DNA of 64,000 nt, from the NCBI GenBank assembly GCA_004369085.1, contig ML210217.1, positions 62,001-126,000 on the forward strand. Reading direction: 5' to 3'. The position numbers were made by a program, and so were the translations under genes. This document shows positions 1 to 10,678 of the stretch, in pieces. The notes under the pieces are model-generated. The model searched no databases. It worked only from the letters and a program-made list of their open reading frames with translations, and was not told where the DNA came from. Position 1 is the first letter of the stretch, and every line of letters begins with the position of its first letter. The stretch is from Coprinopsis marcescibilis (taxonomy: Eukaryota > Basidiomycota > Agaricomycetes > Agaricales > Psathyrellaceae).

Positions 1-2
1 GA

Positions 3-308
3 GGCGTCATCGCAGGTTTCGCGTATCGATCTGCCGAAGGTCCACGTTACTTTGCGGGTCACGGTCTCCTGATCGCTACCACAACTATGAGCATGTTCTT
101 GTCTTTGTTCATGCACCTGTATCTCCGGAAGGAGAATGAAAGGCGGGATGCTATCTGGAGAGAACAGAACCTCACCATAGACAGCTACACGGAAGATATG
201 AAGACTGCGGAGAGAGAAAAGGGCGACAATGCATCTGTACGTCCTTGTTGTGCTACTATTAATGCTTTTCTCATGTTCTTTATTCAGTTCTTCCGATACA
301 CGCTCTGA
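3..308 (+). CDS. MFS transporter, C-terminal end (Dal5/allantoate permease-like), partial
   Basis: The reading frame is open from position 3, so the gene starts left of the window. The visible part holds the last membrane segment (GLLIATTTMSMFLSLFMHLY), a charged cytoplasmic tail (RKENERRDA..) and, after an intron at 237-287 (GTACGT..TTCAG, phase 0), the final residues FFRYTL and a stop. Dal5/TNA1-type anion:cation symporters typically end in a short 'xxFRYxL' sequence preceded by a tail of this kind, and this is the basis for the subfamily call. It would be a plasma-membrane carrier for small organic anions or amides; the substrate cannot be told from the tail. Confidence 0.75.
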   Translation, partial: GVIAGFAYRSAEGPRYFAGHGLLIATTTMSMFLSLFMHLYLRKENERRDAIWREQNLTIDSYTEDMKTAEREKGDNASVRPCCATINAFLMFFIQFFRYTL

Positions 309-1893
309 TTTTGCCACTACATCGTTACTCTTGGACGTCTTGCATATGTATGGACGTTAATTTACAGACTTAGGGCCTTTACATACCCATGCACACATTC
401 ATTTCACGTTTATGTATGATAGAAAGGGATACCTAAAATAACATTTATAGCATCTGGTACCCTTATTTTGGGCTGAAGCTACGCTCATCATGGGTGGAAA
501 TCGAGTTTGCATACTGTATTGCTATAAACTCAGTAAGACTTAGAAATCTACTTCAGACAATCTGTGTAGAATCTCCCATTGATGAGGTTGTGAGGCAACG
601 AAGTGCGTAGGCACATACAAGAAAATAGGTCGCGTGCCAGTGAACCCGAAAGCGAGACATGAACGGTAAGTGCGATTGATGAGTTCCTGGCCGAAGGGCA
701 CCAGGAAACTACTAGTACAAAGTATGTATCTAATCTATATATACTCGTAACCGATACATTCCAAAGCTCCGCCCATAAACTGTACAATTTTGGAGCAATG
801 TGGAAGGTGCAACTGGGATACGGAATATGCGCGCGTCGGCGCGGGTGATCGATCGAAGTAGGGGAATACGGCTTGAGTGCGCTGAGCCAAGTCGGGTTCT
901 CCACAAGGTAAACTAGTTAAACATGCTTGCTGTTCCTGAAACCTAGATACGGAGAGGCTCTTAGGCCGTATGCCCCTTGTCATGACATAGGAAACCAGGT
1001 AGGCTGTCTGACTATTCGAGGGGGGTCAGGCTGTCCATATTGGGGAAGTCACCTCCGAACGTCGTACTGCCGGTGTCGTTGCGGTGTGGCCTCCTTGGAG
1101 AATTCACCGCCATCGTTCTTTTCTTTGCTCGAGATGCTCATACGTCTGATTAATCACGAACTCGAACTCTCGATGGACTTTGTCTAGTTCTCCAGAGACA
1201 TTCTTCTGATTGATTTAAGCGCTCGTCCCGACCTGGTGGTCTGATTTGTTGATATGTCGTTGGAGCATCTTACATTCATTGGACTTTTTCCAGAAGGACA
1301 GCTATTGACAGTGCTTCTCACCGCTGATGACGTTGGGCTCTGGAGAAGGCGTGGACTCCATGACAGCGCTGGGGATAAGGTATGCTAAAACCCAATACAG
1401 ACGCCTGGGTGTGGATTTCATGGTTTAAACCCCGACCTCATGGGGATCACCTTCTTTCGAAGGCGCTCGTCCAAGCTTTGTAGAACACAGACTTCGCGCT
1501 TCCATGTAGATTGATGTGGATTACGGTCCTAATTATACCCTTGGATTCTCTTAATCTCCGTTCAAATTAATTGTGTTATTAGTGTATCGTCAATTCTCAG
1601 TTCGCGCAGGCCTGGCTCTGGTAGGGCAAGCTTTGATGTACTTAATGGTTACGGATCTAGATTCTCTGTTGAGAACAGTGTTCCCCTCTGGAAATGGGTA
1701 GCCAACTAACAGGAGCCACTCATCGGTGTCAGATTTTGATCTTGATCCATTACAGATCTCTCGTTTCCCATCTCTTATGACGCCATTGACCGGCACGGAT
1801 TACTATTTTCTATGCTTAAAAGGGTACCTAAGGGTCGTTTGCAATGAAAAGCAGAAGCTGGTCTAAGCCTCCCCGCCGTTGCCCGTGCTCAAG
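309..1893. other. Intergenic, no supported gene
   Basis: Short open frames on both strands have no recognisable domain, no coherent splice pattern and no signal peptide. I see no RNA gene or repeat here. Confidence 0.5.
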
Positions 1894-3590
1894 ATGAGTT
1901 CCTTCGCCACTATGATTGAGACCCTTCGACGGGTTGCGTACCATAACAAAGTGTTCAATGTGCGTTGGTTTTCTATTGCCTAGATGCGCGTCTCATTAGA
2001 GCTGGTTGATTATCTACAGTATGCAATGAGTACGAGTCGTTTGTGTCCTGTGGGACGATGTACTAACGCGGGCGCGGAAGTATCCTCCCTTGTGCTTTAT
2101 GTGAGTCTTGACTGTTCGATCCCAGTTCCTAACCCTGATTACTTATTCTGTATCAGGCGGCTGACTATCTGCATACATTCCCAACTGAAGTGCGCCTGGT
2201 GTGGCCAAGAAAATGGTCGCTTGTAAAATGGCTGTACTTGCTGGCCAGAAACCTACCGTTGGTTTATGGACCGTTCATGGCTTATAGTATGTCGTTTCTA
2301 TTGAGAGCCAGTTTCATGACAGCCTGCTGATATTGCTGCTCTCACAGACGGTATACACAAGAGTATCAAATACCACGTGAGTGTCTGTTGAGTCTTTGAC
2401 CGATCGAGTGGCTCTGATTCTGACACACCGCCTGTTAGCAATGCCAACGTACCCATGCTGTGTCTTCGAGTGAGAGAACCATTCACCAAGCTCCCTTAAG
2501 CCCTTCTAATACGGCAGACGCCATTAGTTATACAATTAACAGCAATGACCTTCGCAGAGGGTCAGTCTTCTTACCGCTATAGTCGCTATGTTCAAGTTTG
2601 TTGTCATACTAAGTATTGATTTAGCGATCATGTTCGTCCGTGTTTATGCACTCTGCGGGAGAAACAAGAAGGTTCTTTATTGGCTAAACCTTCAATTTAT
2701 CGTGAGTTCTTTCCAAACCCAAATCTAAGGATTACACGGAAGTCTAATACAGCCCCTTGCTAGGCGATTCATGCGGCTGTATACACTCTTTTGACCATGT
2801 TTCTCTTGAGCTTTGAATGTGCGTGGCTCAGTCTTCTAGTATGTAAAAATGTGGTCTAATACAAGGTCTGGCGAGTATAGACAGACCGTCTCCAATCCCC
2901 GACATAATCGTATGTGTTCCAGTGAGGTCCGACACCAGAAAACTTGCAATGGTCTTTGCAATTATCCTTTCCAGTGAATCGAGTGTGTTTCACTTATACT
3001 CTTATTCTGCCCCCATATTGAGCACGTTTTCAGTCATTATGCTTATCAGTCTCGCCGGATTCTGGAAGTACCGCAAATCAAGTACTCAGTTATTCAAGAC
3101 TTTGAGAAATGACGGGATTATCTACTATGTTTTATTGACACGTGAGTGTTAACTCGACCTATATGTCTAATCTAACTAGTAACACGTCTACTAGTGGTAA
3201 CAGCAGCTAACATCATCTTCGATACTATTGCTGTTGCTCCAGGTAGCTCAATGAAGTTCATGTTAAACATGTAAGCCTTTCACCCAAGTTCTGCAAGTTA
3301 GATCCGATGTTCACGGCTTCCCTTTGCCAAGACCTCAAGCAGTGTTGCACTCTGTTTTGTCCTGCCGGCTTGTCCTTCACTTGTACGAGGTCTCTGAGCG
3401 TGAAGTGTTGGTGCTCGCTAGGCCCTTAGCTAAGTCAAATATCAACTTCGCCCCATGCACTGGCAGGGCCACAGATATGGAGCCGAGTGGTACTGTGATG
3501 GGTACAGTCACTCACAAAATTGAAGTGGAGGGTCGTCAGACCATTCCGACTGAAAGGGACGGAAGCTCTATCATCGGAAGTGGTATGTAA
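1894..3590 (+). CDS. DUF6533-domain multi-span membrane protein
   Basis: A gene broken into many short exons. The DUF6533 signature is clear around 2155-2285: ADYLHTFPTEVRLVW followed by PRKWSLVKWLYLLARNLP. Later exons give IMFVRVYALCGRNKKVLYWL (about 2629-2700), AIHAAVYTLLTMFLLSFE, VRSDTRKLAMVF, LFKTLRNDGIIYYVLL (about 3090-3135), VTAANIIFDTIAV and QAVLHSVLSCRLVLHLYE, then a polar tail ending GSGM. This order (DUF6533, RVYALxGRNKK, LxxDGIxYYxxL, LHSxLSCRLxLHL) is that of a large orphan basidiomycete family with about seven membrane spans. The ATG at 1894 (MSSFATMIETLRR) fits the usual N-terminus, but exon 2 between about 1960 and 2100 is uncertain. Function is unknown; a receptor-like role is often guessed because of the topology. 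Confidence 0.75.
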
Positions 3591-3737
3591 GGTATAACAG
3601 AAATAGCGTTTATTAGGTTCTTGTATTACTGGAGATATGGAAATGTTTGCAACCTAGTTGCGAAATTATCGATGGGTCCTTCTTGGATTTTTTTATTTAG
3701 AGTCAAATATACACACGAACACTTCGAATTCTTCATT

Positions 3738-4178
3738 TCAAATGTTCGTGGAGCTGAAATGCACTCGTAAGCCATCGATGAAGTGGACTGCGTAGACAAG
3801 GGCTTGGTGAAACGGTAGTAGACAGCCGTACGGCCTCAGACTGTCTCCCCCGAGGAATGTGTAGCCACAGCGGCAATATAAGCCAGGTACGATGATCGCT
3901 TCACCGCGTTGTGCTGTGGCAATTATAAGCGCCCAGAACATTTCTGGTTCAAGGCAACCATGGGCAACCATGGCATCTATCTTGTCCGCCAGAAGACTCG
4001 GATTTTTCACTTCTTGGAAGCCTGCAGGGAATTTCACCTCGCAGAAGCTGTACATCTTCAACACAAGCGGATAATCGAGGTTAGGTGGCTTTTCCTCAAA
4101 TCCACCGCACAATATGTTAAGCGAGTCTCGACTCTTCTTGAATGTCATATGAATCCCTCCTCTGCCTTCGTTGCTCAA
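3738..4178 (-). CDS. Hypothetical 146-aa protein
   Basis: An uninterrupted frame of 146 codons on the minus strand. It has no signal peptide or membrane segment. The middle contains a Cys-containing segment (GLYCRCGYTFLGGDSLRPYG). I recognise no family. Length and balanced composition are the only support, and it could be a chance frame, since both strands are partly open here. Confidence 0.3.
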   Translation of the reverse strand: MSNEGRGGIHMTFKKSRDSLNILCGGFEEKPPNLDYPLVLKMYSFCEVKFPAGFQEVKNPSLLADKIDAMVAHGCLEPEMFWALIIATAQRGEAIIVPGLYCRCGYTFLGGDSLRPYGCLLPFHQALVYAVHFIDGLRVHFSSTNI

Positions 4179-4378
4179 CTTTAGCTATACATCAACCTTT
4201 GAATGAACCGGCTATATATGATATTATCAAATGCAAATGCCTCTTTCAACTCGAAGGTTCAGCATGTGGTGTGAAATGAACGGTCCGTGACATCGGATTG
4301 TTATTAAATCTATGTCAGAGGTAAGTTCTGAGAAGAGGAAAGTATTATCAACGACATACAGTGTACAACCATCATTTC

Positions 4379-4646
4379 TCATATGCAGATTCTGAAGGCC
4401 TCGACATCTGTTAGCGGCTTTCCGTCCGAGCCGATATTCCTGAGTCTACAGTTCGCGAAGTCGTTAACAGTACCTGCGTACGCAAAAGAAAGTTGTTGTT
4501 AGCTCAATGTACCAGCTTCTGATTCTGGAAGGGCGCTCGTGTAACATACCATCTTCGCCTGCTCCGTCATCTGGAATTGGAAGAGAAGCGACGAAAGACG
4601 CTGCTGCGAGCGCCACGAACAATGGGGTGATCCTGTAAATCTGCAT
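4379..4646 (-). CDS. Small secreted two-cysteine peptide
   Basis: Two exons give a protein of about 63 aa. Exon 1 starts at 4646 with a strong signal peptide (MQIYRITPLFVALAAASF, then VASLP). An intron follows codon 32 in phase 1 (GTATGT..GCAG, about 76 nt). Exon 2 (GTVNDFANCRLRNIGSDGKP..) ends AFRICI and stops at 4379-4381. The mature part would have only two cysteines, one in NCRLRN and one at the penultimate position. I do not recognise a family. The last-but-one Cys recalls the QCRRWNCM precursors at 16.3, 19.6 and 51.4 kb, but the rest of the sequence and the intron position differ, so relatedness is only a possibility. Confidence 0.6.
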
Positions 4647-6427
4647 TCTCCTCTGTTTCTTGGGCGTTGAGAACGTGATTGTAAGGCGACGGTGGTGGGT
4701 GGAGTTTTATGCCCCTACCTAGCCCATTAAGTGCTTTTGTATGTCATATTAAGAGCCGCACTACTACTTAGCCAAGAGAATGAGTAGATTCAAGTACGTA
4801 CCAAGCGCAGCGGATGAACCTTTTCGCGTAATCTTGTTCACTGCGACGCTGCTATTGAGTATGTTGAGCCTTCTTATCCGCTCTCGAATTGTTCGAGATT
4901 GCCAGGTTACGAGGAGTCAATGATATTGCAATGGAAGATCAGCAGCTGAAGGAAGTAGTCCGAGTTGGCTTCGCATTTCGGTGTTCTAGGTATGGGAGAC
5001 CGGGGTGATGATGTAGAGGTTTCCACTTCTAAGATTGTAGAAGCATTCTGCGACCATCTGCTTCGATGCGGAACATCCATGTATCTAAATTTTGGCAGAT
5101 TCGAATACAGCAGGTGCGAAAACATACCTTAAATTATGTGTCGGGTATGGGCCGTAATCCGCCCAGATGATAATCTTGAAGCTGTGGCCATCATCGAGGA
5201 AATCGCTAAGAACTGAATATGACCTTTCTCCACCTTAGTTGCGGAGCACATTCAGTACACTAGAACAAGGGCGTGCAGCAAGGCAGATAAGTTTCGCGAT
5301 CTTGGGCTTGCTAATCAGAACCCTCTCACCTGAAACAGCTTTACAGCTGGCGACTAGGGCTCGAAGGAATCGCATAGCGAATGTCGGAGATGTGCACATT
5401 AACTATTCAATCAACTGAGACTATCTTGCTCGTTCGCAACGATCGCGGCCGGGCATTGGCAGACAACGAGCCTTAGTACCACACGGATCGCTCATACGTT
5501 TCAATTCCAATTTTGATGAGGGTCAGAATTCCCCTGGTTCCTTTTCCCTGTGACGCTTCTTCCCGCCTAGTCGACTCCAGGTAGAGCTGGCTAGGCTGTA
5601 GTGGGGGATATCGATGACGGTACATCAGTCACTCATAGTGACTGCAATGAATGCCGATTTCCGTCTTATGTTTATGCTCGAATGTCTAGATGAACGGGCT
5701 ACTCCTGGGCTTAGTGTGATAAAGTGAATGGAGTCCGCGATAACTCCGGTGGGCGTGGTTAGTAACAGGTATATACCGTACGGGAGAGAGCAAAGCGTGA
5801 ATGGTGCGCGCAAAAGGACAAGGGAATGCTTAGTTATGGTCATATGGGACCAAGAAGACACACGAAGACACATGAAGGCACAATTTAAAAACGGCAGTGG
5901 AGCGTCGAGGATGATCGAAAGTACCCAACGACCTAATAATACAACAAGAATTTTGCCGTTAAAAAAAGCGAGAACGGCGCGAAGCGCAGACTATGACTCA
6001 CTCGTAGGTGCTCCACTGCAAATAGCCCTTCCCGTTGCCTGATTTCGAGATCGCCTTCGCAGTCCTTCAGTCATATTGGAATTTGGAAGATCCACCCACC
6101 CCAGAATTTTATTGGCCATTATGAGGCCAATGTAGGTGCTAGAATCAGCTATACAAAGCAGACAAGCACATTAAGACAATGTGTACAACTGCATGTACAT
6201 GTGCGAGGAGAGGGAGTGCTGATTTTGGGGATGACTGCTTGGAGACATAGAGTCGTCGAACCAAGTGCGCAGACGATATTTTATTCATTGATCAAGTACA
6301 ATGCGAGGCAAGGGTGGCGGGTCTTGGGCGAAATGAAAATATTATTAACAAAGCTGGCCATGAAGCTGATGTCGATCGTCGAATGAATCAAAAGAGGTTC
6401 TAGTTGATAATGGTAACGGGACCTACT
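4647..6427. other. Intergenic, no supported gene
   Basis: A frame at 5728-6042 (104 codons) is open but has no domain and overlaps an opposing frame. I see no tRNA, repeat or transposon domain. Confidence 0.45.
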
Positions 6428-7144
6428 TCAATCGTGCTCTATTTCAAGCTTCTTGTGAGCCTCGATGTTCATGTCGAGCACACTGTACACCGCACTCCAA
6501 TCATTGCAAACATGGGTTGAACCCACCCGGTCGACTTCAAAGTTTCTGGCCTCAAAATCGCCACTCTCCAAAGTCAGGTCAGCAGAGCACAATGCCACTT
6601 GCCGAAGATAGTTTAGGCAGTGGCCGTTGTGGCCTTTATGGGCGAAGGATTTATACAGCCCTTCGAACTTGGCATCGAAGGCCCAGTTGAAGAATCGGAG
6701 ACAGTGAAGTTGGTGGAACATGGAGACGAGGAAGAATCTGTCGTCTGGCCCTAGGGAGAGAAATCCGCCAGATTTAGGTGGTAGGGACTCCCATTGAGCA
6801 TCCGACCAATTTCCAGACAATGAGTAGTGTCGGGTTTCTTCAACCGTAAGTAGCACATTGTCTAGTCTCCCGAGGGGAAGAGGCAGGGTTTCTGGATAAT
6901 CGTGTCCCTGGTATGCTGCAGAATGTGAGCGAAAGGCCAATCGAGGTCGAGGAGATGGAACTGTACAATAGTAATCATTCACAGTTGGCCCCATTCGCTT
7001 TTTGGCGCCATATATGTCCAAGAGGAGGATCACAATGACGTTCAACGCGCAGGTAACCCCTAGTAGAAGCAAGGTCGATCGTCGATACTGCTTCGCCATG
7101 GTCGTGGCATGCAGGTTGCTCAAGCCAGGACAAGGACTCTCCAA
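6428..7144 (-). CDS. UstYa-like (DUF3328) oxidase 1
   Basis: An intronless frame of 238 codons. The better start may be the internal Met16 (position 7099, context ACCATGGC), giving 223 aa with a short basic N-terminus (MAKQYRRS) before one membrane span (LLLLGVTCALNVIVILLL). The luminal part carries the two family metal-site motifs: HQLHC in FHQLHCLRFF and H..HC in GHNGHCLNYLRQ, followed by LCSADLTLE and a C-terminal VCNDWSAVY. UstYa proteins are membrane-anchored, copper-type oxidases that cyclise or hydroxylate ribosomal peptides in the secretory pathway (ustiloxin, asperipin, phomopsin), and many basidiomycete paralogs have no known substrate. It is divergent from the But2 gene, with 630 bp between them, and a second UstYa lies beyond that gene. 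Confidence 0.88.
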   Translation of the reverse strand: MESPCPGLSNLHATTMAKQYRRSTLLLLGVTCALNVIVILLLDIYGAKKRMGPTVNDYYCTVPSPRPRLAFRSHSAAYQGHDYPETLPLPLGRLDNVLLTVEETRHYSLSGNWSDAQWESLPPKSGGFLSLGPDDRFFLVSMFHQLHCLRFFNWAFDAKFEGLYKSFAHKGHNGHCLNYLRQVALCSADLTLESGDFEARNFEVDRVGSTHVCNDWSAVYSVLDMNIEAHKKLEIEHD

Positions 7145-7775
7145 TGGGCTGCACAGTATGCAGTACGGCTAACCCCTGTAGATAGTTGTCTGTGCTTTCC
7201 GCTGGTAATCTGACCCAAATCGAATGTAAAAGATCAGAGAGACGAGTATCATAGACCTTTGAGAGACCCTCCACACATAAAGCTGGGAAAGCAATCGCAA
7301 GCAGGAAGGCTTCTCCTGCCACTGATGCCAGCAAATATCCAGTTTGAGATTGGTTTGGGACCAGATTTTGATCTTCTTCGCTTCTTTCCTTTGAGCTAGA
7401 ACCATTGAGCTTACGATACAGTGGATTCGTAGCTTATTTGCTGTTCGGCATCAGTTTCTGGGGGTGGTGGACGAGTGGAAGAAAGAGGCGCACGGACCTT
7501 TAACATTGAGCAACCGGCGTTGATGGCGACAGTCTCGACTCTCTTCCTCTGATCATGACATTCATCTTGTGTTACTGGAAATCTTCCCTTCTACATCGAA
7601 TTTCATCGATTGGACGCAATGAAACGCTTCAAATTATGGTCGGCTATTAACACGGAGATTTTTCGCGGCAAATAGGCTTTCGGCAAAAGCCAGGAATTTT
7701 GGGAATTGGTCCCATATTGAGATCTGGAGGGCCACCGAGTAGGGCTTGCACATCTTCTACATCCTTTTCATTGCG
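7145..7775. promoter_or_regulatory. Shared divergent promoter region
   Basis: This spacer separates the divergent UstYa-like (-) and But2-domain (+) genes, so it must hold both promoters. I cannot pick out specific sites. Open frames in it are unconvincing. Confidence 0.4.
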
Positions 7776-8737
7776 ATGAAAGAATATAAGCAGCTTCCAA
7801 CCGCTCCTACTTCGCTGGGTGATGAGGAGCAAGAGGCGGTCATCTACGAAGAGTTTTCGCGATGTATGTGGGTTGTAGTATTTTGCAAAACCACGCTAAT
7901 GTTGTTCGTAGGGGACAAGTATCTTATTCGAATTACATGCGTCTGCGCAACCCTTTCGACAGTGCTTGCATTGAGCGTGTATCTCTCGAGTTCTCCGCCT
8001 TCGCTGAAGATAACCGACACTTTGAGGCGTCCGAGTCCTTATCCAGGGCTTGGAAGGGTTCTGTCCGAGGAGAAGCACGATCCATTGGGGCCGATAACAT
8101 CGCTTTCACAGATGTTGCTGCAAATTAGCGTCGGAGATTCATCCAGGAGGATGACAGAGGACACGTCGCGCCAGCACGATACCTCTCGAGGCACCGTTTA
8201 TCCAGATGATAGACATTTCATTGCATCTCGCGAGGTATGCTTAATCAGTCTGCTTTTGAGAGAGTACTGACCCTCTTTTCAGGCTTCAACTATCGTCCAA
8301 TTCAAGACACTCGACTACGGAATGGAGCGCTGCATCCTACACGCTACCTTTCCCAACCGAACCAAGGAGCTCAACCCGGCAATCGAAGTCGCACCGTTCA
8401 GCACCATCAACGTTTGGCGGCTTGACCGAGACCATGAGATTTCGCCACGCAACCCTGACAGTTGGAAGTACGCACCAAATCGAAAGTCTCTACTTGCGTT
8501 ATTCGATTTCCCTTCCTCGGGGACGTGGTCATCGAAAGAGTTCAACTGCGATTCTTTGAGCTTCGTGACCTTGGAATTTGCCTGTGCTTCATCCAACTGC
8601 CACGTCGAGTTTTGGCAGGACCGTATATCGCCGAATGGTGAGTTGCCGCATGTGCTAGCTGTTCATTTGCTAACACAATATCTTCAGGTATATACCTTGA
8701 ACAATTCGACTCGACGACTAAGGCCAAGTCCCAATGA
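7776..8737 (+). CDS. But2 C-terminal-domain membrane-anchored protein
   Basis: Four exons joined at introns 7864-7911, 8235-8282 and 8638-8687 keep a single frame and give 271 aa. The N-terminus is short and cytosolic (MKEYKQLPTAPTSLGDEEQE), then one membrane span (ITCVCATLSTVLALSVYL). The linker has the family box LRRPSPYPGLGRVL, then GTVYPDDRHFIASRE. The C-terminal But2 domain runs from about residue 145: TIVQFKTLDYGMERCIL, then STINVWRLD, FACASSNCHVEFWQD and the end IYLEQFD. The name comes from fission yeast But2, which binds the NEDD8-activating subunit Uba3. In Agaricomycetes the domain usually sits behind a membrane anchor in short genes like this, with unknown function. Its topology (short N-tail, one span, luminal domain) matches the two neighbouring UstYa proteins, with which it is divergent and convergent (46 bp apart). 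Confidence 0.88.
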
Positions 8738-8783
8738 TAGCTAAGTTACACACTGTACAGTACACGCTCCGCCACGAATTCAA

Positions 8784-9467
8784 TTATTTCGCCCTATGAA
8801 CCTGGTACATGCGATGGTTCTCCTCTGCAGCCTCGTACACGGCTGTCCAGTCTTTGCACGTACTGTGCGTTATATCGGATACCACGATGCCTCTCGCCAG
8901 ATGCCTCGCATGCTCAAGTTGCAAATCCGACCGACACAGGACCATCTGCCTCAAATAGTTCATACAGTGATGCACCAGAGCATCCGGCTTCTGCATCCTC
9001 CCCCCATCCTCAAACTTTATCAAGCCTTTCCGGATGACATTCAAGCAGCGGATTTGGTGGAACATGGAGATGGTATATGGCTCCTCCATGTTCTCGCCAA
9101 AGTGGAGCATCCCACCCCCTGACGGCAACGCCGCTTCCCATTCTTTCTCGCCGAGCGTTGTGTTGTAGGCAAAGTGGACGCTGTTCTCCATCGTGATCTG
9201 TGCGCGTTGCAGTGGAGGTAAATCCCATTCTCGAGGATAGTCTGAGCCTCGGTATGCTAATGGAGCCCTTTAGACGTGTCCGTCATGGATAACGGGAGAA
9301 GCTGCCTCACAGTAAACCCTCGGCTTTTCTAGGACTTTGAATGTGCCGATTTCGATCAGGGTGAGGAGCAGGAGCAGGATACTGGCAGCGAAGAGAACGA
9401 TTGCCGTCCAGTCCAATACACCTCGCCCTGAGCACTGGTCAGTACCTCCTTTGGCTTCATACGGCAT
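8784..9467 (-). CDS. UstYa-like (DUF3328) protein 2, variant first motif
   Basis: Two exons with an intron at 9257-9310 (GTGAGG..TTAG, 54 nt, phase 1). I chose the ATG at 9467 (MPYEAKGGTDQ), which puts a normal short N-tail before the single span (DWTAIVLFAASILLLLLTL). The frame is open further upstream, but that would give an unusually long N-terminus. Luminal landmarks are YRGSDYPREW, TMENSVHFAYN, SMFHQIRCLN, VHHCMNYLRQ, LCRSDLQLE and CKDWTAVYEAAEENHR. The second HxxHC-type motif is intact (H-H-C), but the first reads HQIRC in place of HQLHC, so one predicted metal-ligand His is Arg. The protein may have lost or changed redox activity. It converges on the But2 gene with 46 bp between stops. 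Confidence 0.85.
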
Positions 9468-10678
9468 GTATCTGACCTTGGCATCCCATCCTGTAGTGGT
9501 GGTCAAAGTACAACCAGTCACGTCTTCTACTCTCGGGATGTGTCCCCGAGCAGATTGGGACCAGAAATCAACTTTCTGCCAATTTGTCTCAACCTTGCTT
9601 TGGCTCAATTTTAACCACAATTGTCCATTCCTCGATTTGGTGATTGGCGTGCAGATATCGTTATCGCTTGTTCCCTTCGAATGTCCCGGTGGTGTTTAAT
9701 CGACCGCAACCCGAGCTTCGATTTTCCTTGCCAGTACACATGCCCATGCTCTCCGTGATTTGTACCAAAGCCAATTTTCCGAAGACTTCCCATCTCTGCG
9801 AATGCGCCCCGTAGACGGGTAGATTACACGACATTCCACATGCGTACGTGTGCAATTTTGGAACATTATATGTACAGACTCTCATCTCATCATGATCATC
9901 AGCAGGATCGCTGGACATGTGCTAGACACATTTGACCGGCCGTGTGTCCCATATTGGACAGTGGAGGCTAGTTAAGGGCTGTTAAGGGTAAGAAAAGTTT
10001 TTGGATGTCTGGCAGGAGGTAAAATACGATCAGCTTCGCTTGCGAAGACGACCCCTTGAAACTCGTTCTGTGGCTGACCCGCCCTGATCTTCGCGACATC
10101 GCCTCAAGGCCCAGTTGTTAACTGTTGCTCGCATCCGCAGGGTCATATACCCAGATACGCCGGTTTGCGGACGCAAAGTGCTTACGGCCGTGGTCAGATG
10201 GTCGATCAATATGACAGTACCTCGACCAAGTGTGTGCTCATGCCTCCTCGTATCAACTCGACCGGATACCCATCTCAATGCAATGCGTACGTAGCGAGGC
10301 GACGCCATCTTTGCAGCCTCCAATCGCCTACGAGGATGCAACCGTCCCTTAAGATACAAGATTGTGCGTCGGGGGAGGGGTGGATCAGTTTCCCGCGAAG
10401 CGTCCTACGCAAAGTTATAACACCAAAAATGACAGGTGTTAAAAGGCTCACAAACGCCCCAGGGGCCAGGTTCCATGAAAAAGAAATTCGCGCCTGGATC
10501 ATTTAAATCGATCCGCAAGGGATATCGGCTCTTAGCGCTTCGGAGTCACTTGTATAAAGCGGCTAGGCTCGAGCTTCGGTGTTCTTTCCTTCGTCAGGGT
10601 TCTTTTGCAGCCTCTCTCCGCTCTAGCACTCGCTCGTTGCTCTTTCCCCTGTCGATCGCCTGACTTTGATATCGAACG
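9468..10678. other. Intergenic, probable promoters only
   Basis: Overlapping short frames on both strands lack domains. The region separates the divergent UstYa 2 and seven-span membrane protein genes. Confidence 0.45.

Noticed and set aside
5625..6042. Overlapping frames of 82 and 104 codons
   Set aside because: No recognisable domain or start context, opposing strands both open, no neighbour context.
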